NCBI RefSeq assembly: GCF_002872475.1 | Contig: NZ_CP025682.1 | Location: 1,426,001 to 1,490,000 of the forward strand | Length of the DNA stretch: 64,000 bases | Reading direction: 5' to 3' | Origin: Pseudazoarcus pumilus | Lineage (GTDB): Bacteria > Pseudomonadota > Gammaproteobacteria > Burkholderiales > Rhodocyclaceae | Part shown: piece by piece, positions 23,463-32,900 of the stretch | Position numbering within the stretch: the first letter of the stretch is position 1 | How the letters are laid out: each line of letters begins with the position of its first letter | Notes under the pieces: generated by a model | What the model was told of the DNA's origin: nothing | Seen by the model: only the letters and a program-made list of their open reading frames with translations | Databases searched by the model: none | Translations under genes and position numbers: made by a program

Positions 23463-24395
23463 TCAAGCGCCGGCGATCAGCGGGTTGAGCCGGGCCCGGT
23501 CACGTTCGGCCCAGGCCTCGCAACGCGCCACATAGTCGCGCGTGCTCTTGGGCATGGCCACACGTGCGCGCGCGATGTCACCGATCAGTTCGCGTCCGCG
23601 CACGATCAGCTGCCTGCCGTCGGTGGCCAGCTGCATCAGTTCGGGGGTCGGGGCGTTGACCAGATGTGGCGCGAAGGCCGACAGGTGCTCGCCGGCGACG
23701 ACGAAATCGGTCCAGATGTCGAACACCGCCTCATCGGTGCGCAGGGTCTCGCACTTGACCTTGGCGGCGTCGCACAACGTCGCGATGTCGTTCTCCACGC
23801 CGTGGAACAGCGCGCTGTTGCCGAAGGCCGCGATCATCGCGGCTGCGATGCGGTCGATGCAGCGCAGGGCCTCGGCGATCTTCAGGTAGCGGCTCGCATA
23901 GAAGGCCTCGATGGGGATCGAGAAGGCGCGGAACGGCTCTCCCCACAGCTCGTCGATGCCTTCCTCGCCGCTGCGATGCAACACCATCTTGCCCAGCGAC
24001 AGGGCTTCCTGCAGGCACTGGCCACATTCGCGCATCAGCGCGCTGTCCTGCGCCACATCCACGCCCTGGGCCTGCAGGTCGACGAGCTTGGTGAAGATGT
24101 CGGTGCCGCGGTTGAACAGGGCGCCGGCGAGCATCGCACCCTTGACGCGCTTGCGTTCCGGCACGGTTTCCGCCTCGAAGGCCGCGCGCGCCTCGCCGAG
24201 CCGCTTGCCGGGCACGTTGATGCCATGCTCGACATGGTTGAACAGGCGTCGTGTCAGTGCCTCGATGAGATGGCGCTTCTCGGCGAGCGAGTCGGCCGGA
24301 GGATCGTATGCCTTGATCCAGTAGCCGTCGTAATACACGCGTCGTACGCCGTCGATCTCGCGCACCGTGCCGTTCTCGATGGGGTCTTCGTTCAT
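23463..24395 (-). CDS. conserved-looking protein of unknown function (310 residues)
   Basis: I do not recognise this protein. It has no signal peptide or membrane helix and looks largely alpha-helical. The N-terminus has an unusual aromatic stretch VRRVYYDGYWIKAYDPP followed by helices, and a CGQC pair sits in the middle (MRECGQCLQEAL). Its ATG overlaps the DUF2062 gene stop by one base (TGATG), so the two are probably coupled. It is convergent with mnmA, with 19 bases between the stops and no clear terminator. The frame upstream of the chosen start runs on but only as a shadow of the neighbour. Confidence 0.75.
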   Translation of the reverse strand: MNEDPIENGTVREIDGVRRVYYDGYWIKAYDPPADSLAEKRHLIEALTRRLFNHVEHGINVPGKRLGEARAAFEAETVPERKRVKGAMLAGALFNRGTDIFTKLVDLQAQGVDVAQDSALMRECGQCLQEALSLGKMVLHRSGEEGIDELWGEPFRAFSIPIEAFYASRYLKIAEALRCIDRIAAAMIAAFGNSALFHGVENDIATLCDAAKVKCETLRTDEAVFDIWTDFVVAGEHLSAFAPHLVNAPTPELMQLATDGRQLIVRGRELIGDIARARVAMPKSTRDYVARCEAWAERDRARLNPLIAGA

Positions 24396-24949
24396 CAGGG
24401 GCTGTCGGGTGCGCGCCGTGCCGAAGCGCGTTCCTTGCGTTGACGCCTGAGCTTGAGCAGGACGTTGATGCGCCACACCAGCAGCACGCCGAAGTAGCCG
24501 ACGATGGCGCCGACCACGGCCATGATCAGCGTGCCCAGCACCAGCGGCCGGCCGATGCCGGTGAGCCAGTTGACGGACTCGATCAGCCACTGCAGGGCGG
24601 CGGCGGTCTGCTCGTCGACCACCGGTGTGGCGGTCGCGGCCGGTGGCAGGATGCTCGATCCGATGCGGTAGGCGATCAGGTAGATCGGCCCGTAGGTCAG
24701 CGGGTTGCTGACCAGCGTGGTCAGTGCGGCGACCCACAGATTGGCGCGCAGGGCCAGGGCGACGACGGCCGCGGCCGGGATCTGCGCGACCGGCAGCATG
24801 ATGCCGAAGAACACACCGATGGCCGTGCCGCGCGCAACCGAGTTGCGGTTGACGTGCCACAGCAAGGGGTCGTGAATTCGCGGTCCGAGCCAGCTGAGCA
24901 GGCGGTTCTGCTTGATGGTTTCGCGGGACGGGATGTAGCGTTTGATCAT
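24395..24949 (-). CDS. DUF2062 membrane protein
   Basis: A 184-residue inner-membrane protein with the DUF2062 core: ARGTAIGVFFGIMLPVAQIP followed by hydrophobic helices, SNPLTYGPIYLIAYRIGS, and a last helix near 135-160, ending in a basic tail. The family is widespread, and its function is not established. I used the ATG at 24949 (MIKRYIPSRETIKQ), 8 codons inside the longest frame, because AGGTG precedes it and conservation starts there. A TAGAAT box lies only 23 bases upstream, so it may have its own promoter. Confidence 0.85.
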   Translation of the reverse strand: MIKRYIPSRETIKQNRLLSWLGPRIHDPLLWHVNRNSVARGTAIGVFFGIMLPVAQIPAAAVVALALRANLWVAALTTLVSNPLTYGPIYLIAYRIGSSILPPAATATPVVDEQTAAALQWLIESVNWLTGIGRPLVLGTLIMAVVGAIVGYFGVLLVWRINVLLKLRRQRKERASARRAPDSP

Positions 24950-24971
24950 GAGCCGCACCTGAGGGTGCCAC

Positions 24972-24977
24972 ATTCTA
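24972..24977 (-). promoter_or_regulatory. candidate -10 box (TAGAAT) for the DUF2062 gene pair
   Basis: GCTAGAATG on the coding strand, 23 bases before the start. The transcript leader would be very short. No good -35 is seen. The rest of the 107-base gap to sixA shows nothing further. Confidence 0.4.
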
Positions 24978-25056
24978 GCGCGATCGCGAAGGTCCGCCAG
25001 TTGTGGTCAACCCGTTTGTCGCGGGTGCGTGTTCAAGCCGTTCGCGGAGGCAAGCT

Positions 25057-25509
25057 TCAGGCGAGATCGTGGGGGATGAGGGCGCGCAGCACGGTCTGTG
25101 TCTCGCCGTTGCGCACGCGATTGGTGAACCACCACAGCGCGCCCTTCTTGACCGTCCAGTCGGCCTCCTGACCGGACAGCAACAGCGCCGCAAGTCGCCC
25201 CAGAGTGGGCTGGTGTCCGACCACCAGCACCGCGTCGCCGCCGTCCGGCCAGCCTGTGGCCGAGAGGATTCCGGCCACGTTGCCGTCCGGCCCCAGTGTC
25301 GCGATCTTTTCGAAATCGTCGGCGAACGCGCGCGCCGTCTCGATCGTGCGCACGCTGGGGCTGACCAGCACACGCAGTTTGCGCGGCCGGTTCTTGTGCA
25401 GCCACGCGGCGATGGCGCGCGCCTGCTTGTGGCCGCGCTCGGTCAGTGCGCGGCTGTGGTCGGGAGTGCCATCTACGGCTTCGGCATGACGCCAGAGGAG
25501 GAGGTCCAT
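25057..25509 (-). CDS. sixA: phosphohistidine phosphatase SixA
   Basis: A small histidine-acid phosphatase of 150 residues that removes phosphate from phosphohistidine proteins; in E. coli SixA acts on the nitrogen-PTS carrier NPr. Visible features are the catalytic RH in LLWRHAEA (7-8), SPSVRTIETA, and the second histidine in VVGHQPTLGRL. I chose the start MDLLLWRHAEA, since family members begin at the beta strand before RH; a start 13 codons upstream is possible. It lies 55 bases after the CYTH-CHAD gene in the same direction. Confidence 0.9.
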   Translation of the reverse strand: MDLLLWRHAEAVDGTPDHSRALTERGHKQARAIAAWLHKNRPRKLRVLVSPSVRTIETARAFADDFEKIATLGPDGNVAGILSATGWPDGGDAVLVVGHQPTLGRLAALLLSGQEADWTVKKGALWWFTNRVRNGETQTVLRALIPHDLA

Positions 25510-25564
25510 TGCGGATTCCGGGAACAGGATCGGCGCATTGTCGGCCATCGTCGTTGCAGCGCGG

Positions 25565-27097
25565 TTACGTTGCGCCGCGAGACCGGCGCAGCTTGGTCCA
25601 CGGCACCTTGCGCGCCGCGAGCAGCGCGCGGCTGTCGTGCAGCGCGGTTTCGGTCAGCGCGCCGTAGCGCGGGCCGTGCCAGCCGCAGACATAGGCCGCG
25701 GCGGCATCGAGCTGCGCGTTGGCCATGGCCCAGACCTCGAAGCGCCCGCGCGCGATGTCCACGTCGTGGATGAAGCCCAGTGCGTTCTGCGTGCGCGTGA
25801 GTGCGCCGACATAGTCACGCACCGCCTTGCGCGGCAGCAGTGGGGCGAAGAACTCCACGCCGTAACGCAACTGCTTGAATGCGATGCGCAGCGCGTGCAG
25901 GTGAGCGGGAACGCGATCCAGGGCAGCGCGATGGCGCCGGCGCGCGCGCCGGCGCAGGCGTTCCAGTTGCAACGCGGCGAAGCCGCGCAGATCGACGCTG
26001 TCGATCAGGTCGTTGCCCGTCAGACACATCAGCGCCTCGGCGAGCGCGAGCACAAGTCGGCCCTGTTCGGCCGCGTCCAGCGCCCTTTCAGCCTGCGCGC
26101 GCGCCTGTCGGCGCGCGTCGGCGACCGTGCCGCGCAGCCGCTGCAGGCGCGCCGCGTCCCCGGGCGACCAGGTCGCCACCGGAGCCAGCAGTTCCTCGTC
26201 GAGCACGTCAAGGTCGCGGGCCTCACCAAAGCGCTCGGCGTTGTTCTTGAGACGGACCGACCAGTCGGCCGCGAACTCCTCGGGCAGAACCGCGCGGAAG
26301 ATGCGCATCAACGAGCGCAGGCGGCGCTGCGAGACGCGCAGCTGGTGAATGAATTCGGGGCCCTGATGGTCGAGCGCGCCGGCCGCATTGGCCTGCCACT
26401 GGCGCAGGCAGGAGAAGGCGAGTGCGCGAAAGGCCTGCAACGGATCCATGTCGGGCGTGATCGTGGAAGCTTCGGCGCGCATCGGGCGTGGCGGCTTGCC
26501 GCTGTGCAGGCGGTAGCCACGCTCGGCCTTGCTGCGATCGTCGGGTAGCAGCGGCAGATCCTCGGCCAGGCGTGCAGCCAACTGCACCAGGTCGAGGGGG
26601 TCGCCATGCACCAGTTCCAGCTCCAGTTCGCACAGCGGCTGGCGCTGCTCACCGGCGACGATCTCGCCGCTGTCGATCATCAGCAGAATCTCGATGTCGG
26701 CGCTCGGGGCGTAACGATAGGTCGTGCGTCGAAAGCGCGTCGAGAACACCGGCACCAGGGCGGCGGCGTGACGTTCGAGCAGCGCGCGGATGTGCGCGTC
26801 GTCGACCTCGGAGAAGTCGAAGGCGCCGGACCACGGCTGCTCCCACTCCGGGCGGCTGGTGAGTCCGGCGGTGGATGCGCTCGCGGCCTTCACGGTCTGC
26901 AGCCGGCGTCGGCCGGCGACGCGGATGCGCAGGGCAACGCCGGCCTTGCGCAACGCCAGATCGGGGGTGTCGTGATAGACGTTGTCGAGGGTCACGGCGC
27001 GGCCAAGCTGCGCACTGGCGGCGAGCAGCGGATGGCGACGCAGTGCGCTCACCGAGCGTCGGGGCAGACTCAGTTTGAGTTCGATCTCGCGCGCCAT
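25565..27097 (-). CDS. CYTH-CHAD domain protein
   Basis: A 510-residue cytoplasmic protein with an N-terminal CYTH (triphosphate tunnel metalloenzyme) domain of about 200 residues and a C-terminal CHAD domain. The CYTH ExExK signature is EIELK (4-8). The CHAD part begins near FRALAFSCLRQWQANA and carries conserved histidines and basic helices such as IHQLRVSQRRLRSLMRIF, which bind polyphosphate. Fused proteins of this kind act on inorganic triphosphate or polyphosphate. The start MAREIELKL is fixed by the motif. It sits between glnE and sixA. Confidence 0.93.
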   Translation of the reverse strand: MAREIELKLSLPRRSVSALRRHPLLAASAQLGRAVTLDNVYHDTPDLALRKAGVALRIRVAGRRRLQTVKAASASTAGLTSRPEWEQPWSGAFDFSEVDDAHIRALLERHAAALVPVFSTRFRRTTYRYAPSADIEILLMIDSGEIVAGEQRQPLCELELELVHGDPLDLVQLAARLAEDLPLLPDDRSKAERGYRLHSGKPPRPMRAEASTITPDMDPLQAFRALAFSCLRQWQANAAGALDHQGPEFIHQLRVSQRRLRSLMRIFRAVLPEEFAADWSVRLKNNAERFGEARDLDVLDEELLAPVATWSPGDAARLQRLRGTVADARRQARAQAERALDAAEQGRLVLALAEALMCLTGNDLIDSVDLRGFAALQLERLRRRARRRHRAALDRVPAHLHALRIAFKQLRYGVEFFAPLLPRKAVRDYVGALTRTQNALGFIHDVDIARGRFEVWAMANAQLDAAAAYVCGWHGPRYGALTETALHDSRALLAARKVPWTKLRRSRGAT

Positions 27098-27128
27098 GCA
27101 TGCTCGTCGGTGAGGAAGTGCGTCGATC

Positions 27129-29807
27129 TTAACCCGCGTCGGCTTCGAACACTTCATGCCACAAGGCGATGACCGGCTCGCGCGCGGCCTCGGCTTCCTC
27201 GGAGCGCACGCGCGAGGGCCGGCCGTTGAGCCGCTCGCGATGCTGCAGGCGCCGGAACAGGCGGTAGCTGTCGCTGCAGCCGGCGGCGAGTTCGGCCGGA
27301 ATCAGCCCGAGTTCGCCGGCCTTGCCGAGCAGCGCGATGTTGCCCAGGTTGCGCGCCAGTTCGGGGTGTTCGTGCGCATGGCCGAGCACCAGGTACTGGA
27401 TGATGAACTCGACGTCGACCAGGCCGCCGGCATCGTGCTTGAGTTCGAAGCCCTCGCCCTTGCCCGAGTGCGCGCCACGCATCTTCTGGCGCATCTCGAG
27501 CACGTCGGCGCGCAGCGTGTCGAGATCGCGCTGGCGGCACAGAACCTCCTGGCGGATGGTCTCGAAGGCCTCGCCGACCTGGCGGTCGCCGGCGGCGAAA
27601 CGCGCGCGGGTCAGTGCCTGGTGCTCCCACGCCCAGGCCGCTTCGAGTTGGTACTTGCGAAAGGCTTCGATCGAAGTCACCAGCAGGCCGGCGTCGCCGT
27701 TCGGGCGCAGGCGCAGGTCGGTCTCGAAGAGGATGCCGGCCGCGGTACGCGTCGACAGCCAGGTGTTCACGCGCTGCGCCAGGCGCGAGTAGCTCTCCAT
27801 GGCCTCGGGTGCGTCGTCGTCGAACAGGAAGACGATGTCCAGATCCGAGGCGTAGCCCAGTTCCTTGCCGCCGAGCTTGCCGTAGGCGATCACCGCGAAG
27901 GCCGGATCGTCGCGGTGGCGCTTGCGCATCTTGCGCCACACCAGCGGCAGCGTGCGCTCGAGGATGACGTCGGCGAGCGCCGAGAGGTGGTCGGCGAGCC
28001 GCTCGACGGTGAGTTTGCCGGCGATGTCCTGGGTGAGCAGACGGAACACCTGCGCGTGGTGGTGCTCGCGCATCATGTCCATCTGGTGCTCCATGTCGGG
28101 TTCGATGGCGTCGAGCGCCTCGCCCAGCTCGGCCGAGAAGGCCTCCCAGTCGGGCGTCTGGTCGAGATGACGGTCGTCGAGCAATTCGTCGAGCAGCACC
28201 GGATGACGGGTCAGGTATTCGGTGGCCCAGCTCGACGCGCTCATCAGGTCGGCCACGCGCTGCAAGGCGTGCGGGTACTGCTGCAGCAGGGCGAGATAGG
28301 CGCCGCGCCGGCTGATGGTCTCGAGCAGCGTGAGGCAGCGCGACAGGGTCTGGTCGGGGCTCGGCGTGGCGCCGGCGGCCTCGACCACCCGCGGTACCAG
28401 CGCATCGAGCCGGCTCTTGATGTGCGCCGGCAACTGCTGATAACGCGTGCTCTCATGCACGCTGGCGAGCTTCTCGCAAACCGCTCTGGGGTCGGCATAG
28501 CCGAGCTCGGCGAGGATGGGGTCGGGCTGATCGTCGTTGCCGGCGCCGGACCATACCTCTTCGAGTTCGGGCTTGTGTTCCTTCTCCGTGGGGTCGGCGA
28601 AGACGTCGTCGAAGTGGCCGCTGACGATGCGCCGGTGCCGTTCGAGCTCAGTGAGCAGGGCGTCCTCGTCGTCGAATCCGGCCGCCTCGGCGATGATCGC
28701 GCGGTCGGCCGCATCCTGGGGCAGGTCGTGCGTCTGCTGGTCGTCCAGATACTGCAGGCGGTGCTCGAGGCGGCGCAGGAAGACGTAGGCCTCGGACAGT
28801 TCCGCCACCGTCTGCTCGCCGAGGATGTTGCGCTCGGCCAGACGATGGAGCACCTCCAGCGTCGGTCGGATCTGCAGTTCGCGGTCGCGTCCGCCACGGA
28901 TCAGCTGGAAGACCTGGGCGATGAACTCGATTTCGCGGATGCCGCCGGGGCCGGTCTTGACGTTGTCGGCCCGGTCGCGCCGCGTGACTTCGCGACGGAT
29001 CTGAGCGTGCAGCGCGCGCATCGCGTTGAATGCGCCGTAGTCGAGGTACTTGCGGAAGACGAAGGGGCGCGCGATCTTTTCCAGTTCCGCGAAGCGCTCA
29101 CCGTTGAGCGGGCGCGCCTTGATCCAGGCATAGCGCTCCCATTCGCGACCCTGGGTGATGAAGTAGTTCTCCAGCGCTTCGAAGGAACACACGAGGGGGC
29201 CGGAATCGCCATTGGGCCGTAGCCGCATGTCCACGCGAAAGACCTGACCGTGCTCGGTGATGTCGGCGAGGCTGCGGATGATGCGCTTGCCCAGCCGCTC
29301 GAAGAACTCGAAGTTGCTGATCACGCGCTCGCCGCCGGTCTCGCCGTCCTCGGGGAAGACGAAGATCAGGTCGACGTCGGACGACACGTTCAGTTCGCGC
29401 CCGCCCAGCTTGCCCATGCCGAGGATGATGAGTTCCTGCTCCCAGCCGGAGATCGACAGCGGCAGGCCGTGGCGCGAGACCAGCACCTCGCGGTGCACCT
29501 CGTGTGCGGCGGCGATCGCCACTTCGGCGAGCAAGGTCATGGTTTCGGTGACCTCGGCAAGGTCGGCGCGGCCGTCGAGGTCGCGCACCGCCAGATGGCA
29601 CAGTACCCAGGTGCGCAGCCGGCGCAAGGCCTCGCCGAGCCGTTCCTCGTCGAGGTGATCGGCATCGATGAAGCTGCGCATCGCGTCGGCGTCGATGCGC
29701 GCCTCGATCGATGCTTCGAGGCGCGCTGCGAGCCAGTCGCGGCTGTCGAGCATGCGGGCGAGGAAGTTGGACAGGCAGGCAGTGCGTGAGATCGCGCTAG
29801 AGGGCAT
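27129..29807 (-). CDS. glnE: bifunctional glutamine synthetase adenylyltransferase/deadenylylase
   Basis: GlnE switches glutamine synthetase off by AMP addition and on by AMP removal, under control of PII. The 892-residue protein has both nucleotidyltransferase domains: an N-terminal adenylyl-removing domain with GMGKLGGRELNVSSDVDL (130-147) and a C-terminal adenylating domain with AYGKLGGKELGYASDLD (near 640). It is slightly shorter than E. coli GlnE (946), the difference being mostly at the N-terminus; no better upstream start exists in frame. It is first in a leftward cluster with CYTH-CHAD (31-base gap) and sixA. Confidence 0.97.
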   Translation of the reverse strand: MPSSAISRTACLSNFLARMLDSRDWLAARLEASIEARIDADAMRSFIDADHLDEERLGEALRRLRTWVLCHLAVRDLDGRADLAEVTETMTLLAEVAIAAAHEVHREVLVSRHGLPLSISGWEQELIILGMGKLGGRELNVSSDVDLIFVFPEDGETGGERVISNFEFFERLGKRIIRSLADITEHGQVFRVDMRLRPNGDSGPLVCSFEALENYFITQGREWERYAWIKARPLNGERFAELEKIARPFVFRKYLDYGAFNAMRALHAQIRREVTRRDRADNVKTGPGGIREIEFIAQVFQLIRGGRDRELQIRPTLEVLHRLAERNILGEQTVAELSEAYVFLRRLEHRLQYLDDQQTHDLPQDAADRAIIAEAAGFDDEDALLTELERHRRIVSGHFDDVFADPTEKEHKPELEEVWSGAGNDDQPDPILAELGYADPRAVCEKLASVHESTRYQQLPAHIKSRLDALVPRVVEAAGATPSPDQTLSRCLTLLETISRRGAYLALLQQYPHALQRVADLMSASSWATEYLTRHPVLLDELLDDRHLDQTPDWEAFSAELGEALDAIEPDMEHQMDMMREHHHAQVFRLLTQDIAGKLTVERLADHLSALADVILERTLPLVWRKMRKRHRDDPAFAVIAYGKLGGKELGYASDLDIVFLFDDDAPEAMESYSRLAQRVNTWLSTRTAAGILFETDLRLRPNGDAGLLVTSIEAFRKYQLEAAWAWEHQALTRARFAAGDRQVGEAFETIRQEVLCRQRDLDTLRADVLEMRQKMRGAHSGKGEGFELKHDAGGLVDVEFIIQYLVLGHAHEHPELARNLGNIALLGKAGELGLIPAELAAGCSDSYRLFRRLQHRERLNGRPSRVRSEEAEAAREPVIALWHEVFEADAG

Positions 29808-29858
29808 CGCAGGCGTTCCGGGTGATGTGTCGGTTCGAATCCGGCGGTCATGATGCAG

Positions 29859-29893
29859 GCAGCGCCGCGCAGCGACAAGCTGCGCGGCGCTGC
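29859..29893. repeat. perfect 15-base inverted repeat between glnE and the YhdP-like gene
   Basis: Arms GCAGCGCCGCGCAGC and GCTGCGCGGCGCTGC pair completely around a GACAA loop. It ends exactly where a TAGAAT box begins. It has no T run, so a simple terminator is unlikely; it may be an operator, a leader hairpin for glnE mRNA or a REP-like element. Confidence 0.75.
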
Positions 29894-29899
29894 TAGAAT
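29894..29899 (+). promoter_or_regulatory. candidate extended -10 box (TGC-TAGAAT) for the YhdP-like operon
   Basis: TGCTAGAAT directly follows the 15-base inverted repeat. The -35 region would lie inside the repeat and shows no consensus. Confidence 0.45.
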
Positions 29900-29976
29900 G
29901 GCGGGCCGGACGGAGAATGCGACGCGGTTGCGTTCACGCCGAACCGGTCCCTTCCCGAGTCCGTGACCCTCGCCCG

Positions 29977-32900
29977 ATGATCGACCGGCCGCGCAATCCG
30001 CAAGACGAAACCGAGCAGCCCCCGCGACGCGTGTCGGGCGTCGGGCGCATCGCGCTGCGTTGCGTGGTCGTGGCCTTCTTCGTGTTCGCCCTCGCGCTGC
30101 TTGCATTGCGCGAGATCGTGTTGCCGCGCGCCGATGCCTATCGCGACTTCGTTGCCGAACGCGTGTCGCGGGCGATCGGCATACCGGTGACGATCGAATC
30201 GCTGTCTGCCGATTGGCCGGGTCTGCGTCTGCGCCTGGATGCGCGCGGCATCGTGCTGGGCGATCCGTCCGGTGCCGACGCGCTGCGCCTGGAGCGCATC
30301 GAGGCCCGCCCCGGCTGGTCTTCACTGTTGCGCGGCGAACCCTATTTCGAGCGGCTCGATCTGTTCGCGCCCGAACTGAATCTGGTGCGTGATGCTCGAG
30401 GGCAGGTCAGCGCGGCCGGGGTCGTGCTGGGCAGCGGTGAGGGCGGCGGCGCCTTCGCGGGCTGGCTGTTGCGCCAGGGCGAGATCGCGATACATGACGC
30501 GCGCACGAGCTGGCACGACCAGCTGCGCGCGGCGCGCGTGCTGCGCCTCGATGACGTGGATCTGCGCGTCGAGCGCATCGGCGCGCGCTTTCGCTTCGGG
30601 CTCACGGCGCGCGCGCCGGCCGGTGTGGCCTCGGCGATCGAGTTGCGCGGCGACGTCGTCTCGGCCGATCCGCGTGACCCGCAACTCTGGGACGGTCAGC
30701 TTTTCGTGGCGGTGTCCGACGCGCGCCTCGAAGGATTGACGCCGTGGCTCGATTACGCGGTTCCGGTCAGTGGCGCAGGCGATTTCGAGGGCTGGGTCGA
30801 AGTGCTCGAGGGGCGGCCGCGTTCGAGCACGCTCGATTTCGCGGTGTCCGGGTTCGGCGCGCGCCTGCATGACGCCCTGCCCGCACTGGAGGCCGAGCAC
30901 GCGCGCGGGCGATTGCACGCGATGGAGCGCCCGGAAGGCTACGCCTTCGACCTGTCGGAGTTCGAACTGGTGATGCCGGATCAACGCATCCTGCGGCCGG
31001 GGCGCGTGTCCCTGCGCCTGGACGGCGGAGCGAATGCGCAGGATGCGGGCACGCTGCAGGTCGATTCTCTGGATCTCGGTGTGCTCGCCGATCTCGCTGC
31101 ACACCTGCCGCTGCCTGACGGATTCGACGCGCGACTGGGGGAGATCGCGCCGCGCGGTCGGGTCGACGACTTCGAACTGGGCTGGAACACGCAGGCGGGC
31201 GTGCTGCAGCTAAGCCGCATCGCCGGTCGCTTTTCGGACATCGCACTGCGCGCGCGTGACGGCCTGCCCGGTGGCGAGGGCTTTCGTGGCGAAATCTCCG
31301 GCGACCGCGATGCCGGCCGATTCACGCTCTCGGCTCGCGAGGCGCACGCCGAACTGCCGGAGGTGTTCCCGGATCCGACGATGCGCTTCGAGCGTTTCGA
31401 TGCGATCGGAAGCTGGTCGCGCGATGACGATGGCCTCGCGATCCATCTCGACACGGCGCGCTTCGAGAACCCCGATGCGGCCGGCGAGGCACACGGCGTG
31501 TATCGGCCCGGCGTGGGGCGACGCGGGGCGATCGACATGACGGCGCGACTGACGCGGGCCTCGGGCGACGCGGTGTGGCGCTACCTGCCGCACGCCGTCA
31601 ATGACAATACTCGACGATGGCTGCAGCGATCGCTGCGCGGCGCGCGCGTACATGACGCGCGGCTGGCGCTGCACGGCGCGCTCGACGAGTTTCCGTTCCG
31701 TGACGGAAATGGGCGCTTTCTCGTAACCGTCGACTTCGACGGTGGCCGGCTCGACTACGCGCCGGGCTGGCCGGGCATCGACGGTATCGCCGGCACGATC
31801 CGCTTCGAGGGTGCGGGCATGCATGTCGCCGCAAGCGAAGCGAGCATCTTCGGCGTGCGCCTGTCCGAGGTGACGGCCGACATTCCCGATCTGGACGCGC
31901 GCGGCGCGCAGGTGCTGAACGTGCGTGGCGCGGCCCACGGACCGACTGCGGACTTTCTCCGATTCGTCTCGGACAGTCCGGTGGGTGCGCGCCTGCACGG
32001 TTTCACCGACGACATGCGCGCCGAAGGCGAGGGCACGCTCGCGCTGTCCCTGGAGATGCCGCTACGCGCGGTCGAACGCACTGAAGTCGAAGGCGATTTC
32101 CGCTTTTCCGGCAACCGCGTTGCGGTGCTGGACTGGTTGCCTGCCCTCGAACAGGCGCGCGCTCGCGTGCGCTTCAGCGAGGACAGCCTGCGCATCGACG
32201 AGGGGCAGGCGCGCCTGCTGGACGAGCCGGTCACGCTGTCGGCGGTCACGCGCGAGGACGGGCGCGTGCGCTTCGCGCTGGAGGGCCGGGCGTCGATGCG
32301 TGCGCTGCGCTCGCAGTATGACGGGCCGCTGATGGATGGGCTCTCGGGTACGGCGCCGTGGCAGGCCCGGATCGATGCCGGGCAGGGCGAAGTGAGCGCG
32401 AGCATTCATTCCGTGCTGACGGGCGTGTCGTCCAGCCTGCCGCATCCGCTCAACAAGCGCGCAGAGGTGGCGTTGCCGCTGGCCTTGCAGCTACGCTTCG
32501 CCGGCGCCGAGCGCAATGTTTCCGGCCGGCTGGGCGATGACATCGGATTCTCCTTCGATGCCTTCACCGACGGCGATGCGTGGGCGCTGGCGCGCGGCGG
32601 CGTCGGCATCGGTGCCGACGTGCCTGTCTCGGCCGTCGGCGTGGCGTTGCGGGCGCGCCTCGACGAATTCGATCTCGACGCCTGGAGGGCACTGCAACTC
32701 GGTGCCGTGGGCGAGCAGGGCGCGTCCCTGTCCTCGCTCGATGTCGCGGTATCGCGCTTGCGGGCCTTCGGTTACGAGGTGGCGGATGTCGAGCTGGCGG
32801 CCAGTGTCGACCGCGACGGCTGGAGCGGCGAGATCTCGAGCGACGTCGCACGCGGGCGGCTGGCCTGGCACGGCCTCGAGGAGGGCGCGGTGCAGTTGCG

